A DNA stretch of 64,000 nt. Source: Floccularia luteovirens. Its lineage: Eukaryota > Basidiomycota > Agaricomycetes > Agaricales > Squamanitaceae. The stretch covers positions 1,798,001 to 1,862,000 of the forward strand of contig VSJF01000003.1 in assembly GCA_009739215.1 (NCBI GenBank). The letters are read 5' to 3'. This document shows positions 34,647-45,088 of this stretch, in pieces. The notes beneath the pieces were generated by a model. The model worked only from the letters and a program-made list of their open reading frames with translations. It had not been told where the DNA came from and made no database searches. The first letter of the stretch is position 1; every line of letters begins with the position of its first letter. A program made the position numbers and the translations under genes.

Positions 34647-37600
34647 ATGCCTTCTGATACTTCTAAAGATGAGGATCAAGTTAGACAAATCATATCTAGG
34701 TTACAAGCACCAATTTCCGACCTTTCACTTCTACTAGCCTTATTATGCAGCCCGCTTGACTGTCTTGCCCTCTTACCTTCCCAATTCAGGCGCTATAATC
34801 TCGACCCTCTACCAAAAAATTCGGTGAAAATTCGTAAACACATCTCTGCTATACAACACGCTCTGTTAATACATATAGCGCCAACTTGGGATTGTATCTT
34901 GAAAGAGAATAATGCGACTCAACTAATCCAAAAATACTTCTGCCCTGAGAGCCCCCCTTATGCCTCGCACACTGCGGAAGAAATTGCGAGGATTTCTTAT
35001 TCTACGCTTATGACAATTCCACTTGATGAATACTCTATGCGACTTCTAGAGCGCTTAAATCTAGAGTATCCTATCGACAGACTGTATCTTGGTATATACG
35101 CCAGAAACGACATTGATGCCTCTATTCGAGACATAACCTGGGAAGATTGTGTTCGGAATATACTGATGGTGCCAACTAAAGTTGCCAATGCCACTGGTGG
35201 GACTAGTGAAATGTTTCCTAGCTTGGAATATGGCGTATTCCTCAATACAATCTGTATACGATGTGAGATGTTAATTCAACAAATGGCCATGAAGTCTTCC
35301 AAAGGTATGTCTTCTGACCACTATCTGTTTTAGAATACTGAAGAACGGATAGACACCAAAATACCCATAACTTTCATTCTGACAAAACTCGTCAATTTGG
35401 GTGTATATCCTGCCAGTCCTCCTGTTCAGCGCTCTCAGCCATCATTTTTCCATTCTACACTACCCACAATTCGAACTCGATTAAAGTCAGATAATGCTAA
35501 AGCATACACTGCGTATTGGTCCATGATCATGCTAAACATCCCGTCGAGTCTTACATTGAAGTCAGTTTTGACATCACTTTTCTCGTCGTTGAAAACGGTT
35601 CAACCACCATCTGGTGATTCACCAAGCGTGAGGGCACATGTGAAACAGGAGTCCCTGCTTCTCAGTGGTTTGGTGGGGACCATTTCGCCTGGAATGCAAG
35701 ATCTATGGGAAGTCGCAACCAGTCTTGTGATAGGGGGTGATTTTGAAGAATCCCATGCACGAATATTTGTATGCTGGCTCTCAGGCGGGTCATTAACAGG
35801 GGAAGTTAATATTGAAGGTTAGCTCAAACGCTTGTATATATAACATAACTAATTATCACTTTAGCCCTCGATTCTTTCCTTGAGAGTGTTTTAGAAACTT
35901 GGTCCTCTCCAGTGAATATCAAGCATTCATTACTCTCTCGACATAGATGTGAGTGTTTCATATTAATTTAACCAAGCAATCCCTCTCATATTTTTAGATG
36001 TCACTTCACTACTCATTCTCACTGTCTCTTACTTGCCACCTACCTTAGAACAGGTCAAAGCTTTGGCCTTTTCCACAGCATTCATTCAAGGTGTAGGAAC
36101 ATATATCTCCCATGTTGATAGCTCAGTTCGGCGATGTGGAATGCTTGCAGCAGAAGTTGTTGCACATCTCGTTGGTAAAAGGCTAGATTTCGGGGATTGG
36201 ACCGGAGAAGACTCAGGAAAGCCCTGGGCGCGTGAACTTCGACAGCTGTTAAAAGCTAAGGATATAGACACTAATCTGGAAATACTTGGAGCGACCACCA
36301 CGGAAGATGAAATACCTAATACAGTCTCAAAAGATATAGATGACAACATCAAGTCCAGGGCTAATTTCTCTTCACGTGTCGATGACTATGACTCTGACGA
36401 CTCTATCACTGGATATGCTTCTGTTCCTTCTTCCCGTTCTGTATCTCCCACCCCTTCAGAGCTTGCCGAGATAGAAAAAGACCCCACACTTAATGTTGGC
36501 GTCAAAAAAGTGAATCGGCCAGTTTACCTAGCCCAGCTTGGAGATTTATTACGCGGAGGGGGCCCAAAATCTGGTGCTGACGATCCACACGAGGCTGACA
36601 AAATTGAAATGGCCCTTAACTGCGCAGAGGAACTAATTCGTAGGAAACGTGATTACGGAACGGAACTAGGTGGGTTCACCTCTTACCCCATACTTCAGTT
36701 CACGACTGAATTGCAGGGTAGAGGAAAATGCTGTTGTTCTCGTTTACGGTTTATTGGGTTTGCAAGATAATTTTGATCTAGATGAATTTGATACGAAACG
36801 GCAAGGAGCTCTAAACGCCCTTATTGATTGTGCTCCTAGAAAAGCGGCACCGTGAGTTATATTTGTTCTGCCAGTACAGATATTGATTTATGTCGCCGTA
36901 GTGCTCTTATCGAAGAGTTCTTTAAGAATCAGTATTCAACTAACCAGCGCTATGCTGCCCTCAACGCCCTGGCTCTTGGTGCCCGAGGGCTTGCCTCCCT
37001 TCCAATCCCCCCTTCAAGGGTTCCAATAGAACGTACCTTATTCCCAAGTAAAACCTTACCCACATCGTTACATCACAAATACCTGCAAAATCGCGCCGAC
37101 ACAGAATTAATCCCGCAGATCGCATACGATATTAGCAAGCAAGCTATCGACAAACAAAAGGAACCTTCTGTGGATAAAGTGCCGGAGCTCGTCCGCGAAC
37201 GGCGACTACGCATACGTAAAGCTCCAAATATTTCTGAAGTAACACCTTCCGGTGCTCTTCAAGAAATTTCGAAAACTAAAAAGACAACATTCACAAGTGT
37301 AGCTGCAGAATTTTTTATTATGCCGCTGGTGAACCGCTTCTGGTCCTTCTTGCGTGATGAGCAAACACGAGAAGAGCGTACTGCTCATCGAGAAGGAAGG
37401 AATCGTTATTTTGGTGCTGGTACTGGCCTCATTCTTAATCCTATCGTTCTTTCCCACTTCCTGCAAACACTAGCCATCCTGGTCAATGCATCCCAAAATG
37501 CACTAGAATGGCTGTCGATCATAGCTCCAGAAACTTTGGAGCTAGCACTAACTCTAGGGACAAGACCTATTTCTCAAATGGAGAATTCAGATGATGATCT

Positions 37601-37919
37601 CTCGGTAGACGGTGGCCTAGGAGGTAAAGAGAAAAAACAAGCGGCTGTTCTGACGTCTGCTCTAGAAGTAGCCCTTGTGGTCCTCGATGGATCACTTGAG
37701 ATTGATGGTGGTCGCGTATTAGGATTAGAACACACGGCATTACTACTCGGTGTTGGCGAATGGGCCAGCAAGATTTTCACTAGCCTTGATAGCGGTGTAC
37801 TTTTAGAAGGTGGGGGAGGTACTCATGAAGTCAAGTTGAGACGTACTGTTGCAGGTTTGCTATTGAAAGTGGATGATCTGACCTCGAGATGGCGGAGATC
37901 GATGCTCGATAATATTTAA
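34647..37919 (+). CDS. TEL2: Telomere length regulator Tel2 (TTT complex)
   Basis: Start ATG 34647-34649 (MPSDTSKDEDQVRQIISRLQ), preceded in frame only by non-ATG codons; stop TAA 37917-37919. About seven exons encode roughly 1,000 residues of alpha-solenoid repeats. Diagnostic segments: SVRRCGMLAAEVVAHLVGKR, a Tel2 HEAT signature, then an acidic DDYDSDDSITGY linker and RPVYLAQLGDLLRGG, the opening of the conserved Tel2 C-terminal domain. This is followed by RNA-free helices ALNCAEELIRRKRDYGTEL, VYGLLGLQDNFDLDEF, RQGALNALIDCAPRKAAP and QRYAALNALALGARGLASLP. The DDYDSDDS linker contains casein-kinase-2-type acidic serines like those that recruit the R2TP complex in other eukaryotes. Tel2 acts with Tti1 and Tti2 as an Hsp90 co-chaperone maturing PIKK kinases (ATM, ATR, TOR). 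It follows histone H1 copy B by about 290 bp on the same strand. Confidence 0.9.
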
Positions 37920-38280
37920 TACCTTTGCAATTGGTCATTATAGCCAACTGCGGCCGCACTAAGATCAACAATCTCACTTCCTTCACCTCCGAGGGCCTGT
38001 TGGGACATGCCCCCTTTGACAACTACAGCATCATAACATCGCATTTCCGTTTCCCGCACAAGGAACCACGCACAGGCATAAAAGTAGAATATGTCGAAGT
38101 GGTTTTGGGGTTTCAAGTGACTCGGCATTATAATAACAGAGCTGGGCATGTTTGCATTGTATTGCCACAATCCATATTGCTACCCGAAATCTCAGTATAT
38201 TTGAAAGTCTCTTTAGTGAAGTGATAACTGCTATCGTGTCTATGTATTTGACCAAAATTGTCAGAGCTCAAAAGACGTCA
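37920..38280. other. Convergent intergenic region
   Basis: 360 bp between the 3' ends of TEL2 and the aldo-keto reductase gene. It contains a NotI-like GCGGCCGC and short minus-strand frames, none supported. Confidence 0.55.
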
Positions 38281-39930
38281 TCACAACCAATAGTTGATGG
38301 CGAGGGGCTTCACCGAGATCCAAGCTTCATCCAAAACTTTCAAGACTGCTTCAGCTATACAAGTCACGATTAGCGCAATACATTCAGAATACAAACCAAG
38401 CTAAACTCACGCAGTGGCCCTTTCTCAAAGTCAAGGAGATTCTAAAATGGACAGCAATTATGGACTTGAACACATTTCATAGATAAGTCGCTCACCTGTT
38501 CAATGTGTTTGACACTGGAAGCGCCTATTATCACAGAATCACCAGCATCTCGCCTTAAGGCACTGTGGTGTGACATCCATCTTAGCGCTACCTCAGCAAC
38601 TGTCAGCTTATGCGAAGACGCGATGCTACGAATGGACGTGAGTGCTTCGAAGTGAGGTTCATTCCAATACCTAATGTGAACGTGTTAGTAATTCCTTACC
38701 AAGGATCTGCATTCCACCTTTACCTGTTTCTGTAATTCTTTGTAAAGTTAAGGTGGAGGTTGTGTCGAAGTGTCTAGTAAAATAACGAACCTTGCCTTGG
38801 TTCTTCTGCCCGTCGAATCGGGAGCCTTCTTCCACACTGTCATTCATGCCAATGTACCTGTCCGTAAGGAACCCTCCGCATACTGGGCGGGTTATTGGTC
38901 AAAGAAAGTGGGGTGGGAGAGAAAAATACGTTTCTTACATGGGTTATAAGCGTAATAACTGATGCCAAATTTACGAAGGCAAGGGAGGAGTTCGGCCTCA
39001 ACGGATCTGTATAGTAATGCATCAAATAGAATTTTACCGTGAAAGAGATGATACTTATATGGATTGCGTTATAGATACCTTGATATGCGGTTGGTTGCCA
39101 CTCGTAACCGTTCTTTCTGCAAATATAGACCATTTCTGCTACTTCCCATCTGAAAGTTCAATCAGCAGGAGAGAAGCTTGTAAAGAGAGTAAGCTACTCC
39201 GTACGACATAAATTTGCTTATTCCAAACCTCTTGAAATGTCCTTCCTTGTAAAGCTCGTTGATGCCCCTCAAGGTTTCTTCGAAGGGAGTAGTACGGTCA
39301 GGAGCATGTAAGTACCAGATTTCAAGTTGCCTGGGTTTGAATGCATTAGAAGTAGTATTTCTGCAGTCAGCTTATGCAACTCACTCGCAGTTCAATGCCT
39401 TCTTGGACAGCATGAGGTGTTTACGAAGATCCTGCATCGTGATAATTAGAAACAAAGATTTGTCGGTTTACACCTAAGCAATACTTCAGGAGAATGAGTA
39501 ATGGGATCAACGCTACGTTTCTAGACAAAATTTTGTATCAGAGCCAAATTCGAGTCTTGCTTTTTGATGAACGTACCGGGAAAGGATATAATTTAGTCTC
39601 TATTTTCCACTTATGTATATCGCATTTACCCAGGAATTCTTCGCTAGTGCCACCAGAGTACCTGCGAGAAGTATCAATCTTGCGAATAGAAAGTCAGTCA
39701 ATGTCGTTTCTGTTAAACCGAGGCTGTACTAGCCTCGTCATGCCCATGAGAGTGAAACACATCTAATATTCGTTTGACATCTTCCACATCGTGAACTCTT
39801 GCACCTTCCTGTCCTTCTGCACCAAATGTCATAGCACCCTACTTTGCAAATATATCATCTGGGTGACTAGTGAGATGCCGACACGAACCATGACGATGTT
39901 CAATTGAGATTTTGCAATAGTTGTAGTCAT
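38281..39930 (-). CDS. Aldo-keto reductase, AKR7 (aflatoxin aldehyde reductase) type
   Basis: ATG 39928-39930 (MTTTIAKSQLNIVM), stop TGA 38281-38283 after KPLAINYWL. About nine exons, about 330 residues. Splicing gives GAMTFGAEGQEGARVHDVED, then HDE joined to IDTSRRYSGGTSEEFLGK, ETKLYPFP, SPEDLRKHLMLSKKALNCE, LEIWYLHAPDRTTPFEETLR, KRFGISKF, EVAEMVYICRKNGYEWQPTA, QGIYNAI, FGISYYAYNPCAGGFLTDRY and RDAGDSVIIGASSVKHIEQN. The catalytic tetrad is present: Asp (IDTSR), Tyr (RRYSGG), Lys (ETKLYP) and His (YLHAPD). It uses NADPH to reduce aldehydes in the cytosol. One intron (55 nt, about 39687-39741) starts with GC instead of GT (GAG/GCTAGT). It is divergent from the complex I gene across 265 bp with a TCACGTGA site. 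Confidence 0.88.
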
Positions 39931-40125
39931 CTTTCCTATGGTTTGTGTGATTGGTGAGAGATTTTATACCTTATCAAAGCCCCAGCAGGTACCATATGTC
40001 TCTTATCCTATGTAGTGCACATGATATCGATATTTTGAACCTGAAGCCTGAGAATGAGCTATATATGTTTGAACTTGAAGAAAGTAATCAGATTAGATAA
40101 TCGTGGGTATAACTGAGAATGCTTG

Positions 40126-40133
40126 TCACGTGA
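40126..40133. promoter_or_regulatory. TCACGTGA palindrome in divergent promoter
   Basis: An 8-bp palindromic E-box between the divergent aldo-keto reductase and complex I 24 kDa genes, 63 bp upstream of the complex I ATG. Such sites bind Cbf1/USF-type bHLH factors; the same 8-mer lies in the MOG1/NDC80 promoter. Confidence 0.35.
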
Positions 40134-40195
40134 TGGGTAATAGTCCGGACAATTCTCGTGAAGAGGCCCAGTCTTGCACTACTGAACAAGTTACG

Positions 40196-41186
40196 ATGCT
40201 CTGGAAAATTGCAAGGTGTATTTCACCCAGAGCAGTACTACAGAGGAGATGTATTTCGCTCACTGCTTCTCGGAAGTCTGACGCTCTCTTTGTGGTGTGT
40301 CCGTACAACATTTTTCTTGTTCATACTTGACACGATGTTACCAGCACCGGGATACACCATATAACAACCCGAAGGTCAGGCCTCTGGATTTTCGAAATGA
40401 CGCATTCTTATCTCATAAAACAGATTGCTTTCGAATTTAATGCAGAGAACTTGAAACGCGCCGAAGAGATAATAACACATTATCCACCACAATATAAAAA
40501 AGCAGCCGTTATTCCCCTTCTCGACCTTGCCCAGAGGCAAAACAAGGGATGGACAAGCATAAGCGTCATGAATTATGTTGCTCAACTACTTGGAATGCCT
40601 CCTATGCGCGTGTATGAGGTGGCGACATTCTATACCATGTTCAACAGGTAAGCAGTTTATTATAAATGGTGTATATCACCTAACTTCCGTATATCCTCGA
40701 AGAGAACCCATTGGCGAAAATTTTGTTCAAGTTTGCACAACAACCCCTTGTATGCTCCGTGGATCGACAGATATCCTCAACACCGTTTGTGACCACCTCG
40801 GCGGGATCAAGCCTGGACAGACAACAAAAGATGGGAAATTCACTGTAATTGAAGTTGAATGCCAAGGGGCGTGTAGCAATGCACCAATGTTGGTTGTAGG
40901 AGATGATTTCTATGTGAGCTTGTAGTGTATATCCTCCACAAACTACTGACATTTTTGAAGGAGGACCTCACACCGGATACAACCAAAAAGATCCTCGATG
41001 CATTCTCTAAAGGCAATAAACCTCAACCAGGGCCGCAAAGTGGTCGCAAAACCAGCGAAAACTCTGCAGGACTGACGGCTCTGACTAGCAAGGTGATTGG
41101 ACTCCCCATATTGTTATGCTTTCTCAACTAACCGACTATTGTAGCCTTATGGACCTGGGGAGTTTTGTCAACCCGAGTTTCAATAG
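40196..41186 (+). CDS. NDUFV2: NADH:ubiquinone oxidoreductase 24 kDa subunit (complex I)
   Basis: ATG 40196-40198 opens [20 protein letters not shown], a classic basic, amphipathic mitochondrial presequence. Splicing then gives [10 protein letters not shown] and [20 protein letters not shown], the conserved start of the mature subunit. The thioredoxin-like [2Fe-2S] domain follows: [17 protein letters not shown], then the cluster ligands in CTTTPC (C-x4-C) and CQGAC (C-x3-C), with ACSNAPM and [15 protein letters not shown]. The end is [17 protein letters not shown] 41184-41186. About 260 residues, the usual size. It sits in the matrix arm of complex I beside the flavin subunit and carries cluster N1a. 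Five or six short introns. No anomalies: all four cysteines are present. Confidence 0.95.
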
Positions 41187-41344
41187 ACACCGCACTTTGT
41201 ACTTGGCTAGCAGTAGATTCAGGGCATTAATTGATATATACATCTGGATAGACTCCATTCCACCGCAGAGACCATATGAGTAAAACAAAAAATTATGCCA
41301 TATGCCCAAGATACTAAAATGATTTTCAAAAAGCTATTACCAAA

Positions 41345-43329
41345 TTAATCGTCCCCTTCCCCGTCATCATACCCATGCGATCCTTCTCCACCTTCTGGCA
41401 ATCTTTCAATCATATATCTGTAGGAAAAACCATAAATACTTTGTATGTAACATTTCATAGATTGTCTTACAGGATTTCCTCTTTGAGGTCCTGGCAATAT
41501 CGATCTGCAAAAAGGATTAGTTAAAACAAGAACGGGCGAACAATTATAAAGAAGCAAACCCAGTGGAAGATCACGGTCATCGGTTCCTATTTAAGGTGTC
41601 AAAAATAAGGAATAAGGTTATACAGAAACCAACACACCAAATGGCATCTCGATTTCATCCGCAATACCTTCTATACCCATGAATGTAAAAGCGACGACAG
41701 TCACAATAGGTATGGTAGCCCATCCCAAATCATTCACAAGGGTTAAAGGTAGGGCAAAAAGATATAGTGTTACACACTGCTTCAAGTGTATACCATAAGA
41801 TATCGGTATCGGAGTATTTGCAACCCTTTCCATAGCTGTTAATTGATCAACCATGCCTTGAAGACTATTTCCGCGTTCGGTGAGTGGCGATAGTTAGTGA
41901 CATAGGTGGCCAACTCACAGTTGGCTCATTGCATTTACGCCTATGTACAGTAATTAGTTAAGTCCGTCATTGACAATATCTTCTCACCTGCAGGCCCCAC
42001 AGTTTCAAGGAAACCCTCACGCCTAAACTCGAAGATAATTCTCGCAAGTTCATGGACAATCCTGCGAGCGCTGATAAGTGATCTTTGCCCTTTATTCAAA
42101 TTGAGAAACTAACACAAGAGGCAAAGGTAAGGATGCTTCGTCGGCGTAAGGATGAAACTCTACGCTTCGGTGCGTGTTAGATAACAGAGGGGTAGTCGAA
42201 TCGGAGATATTTTGTTTGCTCCTCTTGACCCTAATTCTTTTAGTAGCATCGGGTTTGTTCGTATCAGGACTAGTCCTTCCGCTATGTGTGCTGCTAGCTT
42301 CTCGACTGCTTGTATTTCGCGTGGCAGCATAGGAGTTGGTGTGGGTTGTCTTCAAGGTGTTAAATCCTACTTCGTCAAATCGGGCAAATGAAGCAGGGAG
42401 AACCCCATGATAATCAGGATATTGGACTCCATCCTCCCCACGGAGGTAGTGTTTCGTAGCAAAAGCAAAAGAAAGGCACAGGCGAAGAGCCTCAATCTTT
42501 CGTCGTTTGAGTTGATAATTTGTCAAATCCGAAGTCGGAGTTTTTCCTTTTACATGTGGTAATTGCTGGTCCGTTGGTGGTAGAGCAACATTGATCCAAA
42601 CTTGACGCGAAAAGTTTCGTATGTTTGATACTATAGATGCAAAGGACCTGCGACCTTCCCAATAACGATCGTATGAGGTACTAGATAGTCCATCGCTATA
42701 GTCAGATAACTTGTCGACTTGGAAAATAAATAATCTGACCTATTCCTATACACGAGGTAAAAATCCAATTCATATATGTAATATAATAAAGCCGAAGCTT
42801 ACCGAAAGACAAGAATGAGACCAACCTGGTAGAGAAATGGAAATGGGATTGACTTCCACGAATAAGGATAAAAAATTTTTACTTATCACTCACAACAACG
42901 GACAAGAGGGGCACAACCGAGTTTGTCAATGCAATTTTGTAACCCTTCGACCACCCATATGCAACAAGCGTAGCAAAGAGCGTAACAGTCAGTACAGGAC
43001 CTGTAATTCGCCCGACAATCTGAATGTAATATCAATCGGAGTAAGAGTGCCGTAACAATGACAACAGCAGGAACTCACACTGCCTTTGACTCGGAACACG
43101 TCAGGCAACCATGAATACTTAAAGAATAGCATATTGAGAGCCGCCATCTGAAAAGTGGAAGAGCACGCTCTTACCTTTCGTAGGTGCTTTCGTTTTATCT
43201 TAGGAGCCTAGGGGGAGAGTCAGAATTAGCTTCAATTAGTTTCATACATCAGAGAGAAATCAGCACTTTGAGCTTTGGAAGCACAGACGCCAGCGAGCTC
43301 TTCATAGTTCCCGTATTAGAAGCTGACAT
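41345..43329 (-). CDS. Bestrophin-like (UPF0187/RFP-TM) membrane channel
   Basis: ATG 43327-43329 (MSASNTGTMKSSLASVLPKL), stop TAA 41345-41347 after GYDDGEGDD; about ten exons and roughly 470 residues. Membrane helices and family landmarks in order: MLFFKYSWLPDVFRVKGSIV, TLFATLVAYGWSKG, VVPLLSVVVGLILVFRNSTS, YDRYWEGRRSF (the most conserved family motif, here RNSTSYDRYWEGR), SNIRNFSRQVW. After a polar, Ser-rich insertion (about 42130-42330) come IVHELARIIFEFRREGFLET, then IPISYGIHLKQC, LPLTLVNDLGWATIPIVTVV, AFTFMGIEGIADEIEMPFG, DDRDLPLGRYCQDLKEEI. These are typical of fungal bestrophin relatives, which form anion channels in plasma or internal membranes. The acidic C-terminus could be regulatory. 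Ion selectivity is inference. Confidence 0.87.
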
Positions 43330-43560
43330 CCTTCGTCGGTTACAAGGAGGGTTTTGAGTCGTTACAATAGTGGTGGTCGTTAGTGGGTCATTCGTTGGAA
43401 CAATCCAGTCATTTAATACTTGATCCTGCGTAACTGAAATTACGAGACTGCCGTGGGAATACGAATCATGCTTTCACGTTAGTCACTCGCGGGTTTACTT
43501 ATCAGATTCAAAGAATCGATGTTATGAATTAAGGTAAACAGGCAAGCGCGCAGACTTTGT

Positions 43561-43613
43561 TATACTATCTCAAGATATCATGATATCTTGAAATGATATC
43601 TTGAGATAGTATA
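43561..43613. repeat. Nested perfect palindrome / inverted repeat
   Basis: Two perfect 20-bp arms, 43561-43580 (tatactatctcaagatatca) and its reverse complement at 43594-43613, are separated by 13 bp. In addition, 43571-43590 is itself a perfect 20-bp palindrome (caagatatcatgatatcttg), so the left arm can pair with two different partners. It lies about 230 bp upstream of the bestrophin-like start. The structure could form a hairpin or cruciform, or be the footprint of a small inverted-repeat element. Confidence 0.95.
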
Positions 43614-43638
43614 GCGTATACTCACATATATTACAGAC

Positions 43639-43910
43639 ACGTTAGCATGTAAAACACAACAACATATTTCCACCCTTCACGGGCAACTTGTATCTTCTTA
43701 CTCTTACGACCAGCATCCTCCCCCCGAGTTCCCTTATCTTGATGCGATATCCTCGTACTCCTCCACTGCTCTTCAACTCTACGTCGATAAGTCTCATTTG
43801 CCCTTCAAAGCTGCATTGAGACACTTTTAGACACCTACAACCCACCCTACACCGCTCGCGAATATATCCTCATGTACATCAACAGTTTGTTCTGTGACTC
43901 AGACAGATAG
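43639..43910 (+). pseudogene. Coding-like stretch with single-base frameshift, unknown
   Basis: One frame from about 43639 reads protein-like sequence including YDQHPPPEFPYLDAISSYSS and ALQLYVDKSHLPFKAALRHF, then hits TAG at 43828. The sequence continues convincingly in another frame as LDTYNPPYTAREYILMYINS and then LFCDSDR, stop at 43908. A single missing T in the run cacttttag would join the two. No ATG or upstream exon is clear, and no domain is recognised. It may be a gene remnant, an exon of an unrecognised gene with an unusual junction, or a sequencing error in a T-run. The amino-acid composition looks far more protein-like than other intergenic frames in the window. Confidence 0.3.
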
Positions 43911-45088
43911 CCGTTAAATCGTTGGCTATTTTATCACGGTGTGTTGCCAGACCTGTCTCTTCTAGTCTGAGAGGCAATTCAAGGCAGAAACTACCTCTTC
44001 AAAGAGGTTTTCACTCCCGTCCATTGTATATTGGACATACAGTATTGATACGATTCACTGCGCGGATTTGTCTTTCCTGGTCCCAAAACCCGAAACAAAG
44101 AAAAACCGAAAACAGTCAATCTACTTCAGCATCTTCACTGTCTCTTGCCAATAAACCATCTCCTTTGAAATATTAATCTAATCCTTTTCTTTTTATCCCT
44201 TTATTTCTTTCTTAATCCTTCTCTTTTTCTTAATTTTTTACATTCGGCCCGACTGTCGCGTCGTCTTAAAACGTTCATCGATTCATCATCTGTTTCTGTC
44301 TCCCGCTCTTCCCGTTCTTTCCTACGTATCAGTCGCTGTACTGCCGACTTCTACAATTGTACCGGAATTCATGTAATGTCTCCTTCATCGTCGTCTCTAG
44401 CTGACTAGTCTTGTTGTTTGTTTTTCGACTATCCTTTCTTTTTTGCTTTGTCAGGTCTTTTCACCAGCTTCCACTACTTCTATGCTATCTAACACTTACA
44501 CCATGTAACGCGTAATCAGTACATTATCTTCTCCATCTATCAGCTCATCTTCATGTACACCAAATGGTAGCGTGTTTGTGCGCGGCCTTGGCCGGCTTAT
44601 CCCTAAACACGACCATTTATATATATGTATATATGTATATATTTAAATCCAGAAACGCGGTCATTGGGGCGCTTTACATGCGATGTGTAGTACTACTAGT
44701 TTTAAGAGGCTGGTGTGGGGAAGGTATATGCTCTACTTTATCCGAACACGACCATTACATTCCGTTTGTCACTTTTCCTCTTTTCTAAGCTCTCTCTTTT
44801 TCTTATCACGATGTGCTAGCGAGGTCGTTAGTCATCAGCCTAAATTACTTATATGTAATGTGGCTAGAGGGATAAAATTCTTATTATTCTAAGGTATTGG
44901 GCTGTGGCTCATGTGCAAACTCTGAACGTATCTACTTTATCAAGACTTTTCGAGCCAATTTTGATCTGATGCCTCGCGACGCGTCGATCACATGATCGCG
45001 TATTTGAATCCAATGAAGAATACTCTTAGTATTGCCTTCCTCGCATCATTCCTCTCCCTGTACCCGCATCTCTTTATTCGCTGGGAGT
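43911..45088. other. Intergenic region upstream of axis-like gene
   Basis: About 1.2 kb with a moderately open plus-strand frame (43922-44176, no ATG start), T-rich stretches near 44190-44240, and a TATATATGTATATATGTATA microsatellite around 44618-44645. I see no convincing gene. The promoter of the 45089 gene should lie in its right part. Confidence 0.5.

Noticed and set aside
44618..44645. TATATATGTATATATG run as a promoter or origin element
   Set aside because: It is a simple AT microsatellite over 440 bp from the nearest start codon; nothing supports a function.
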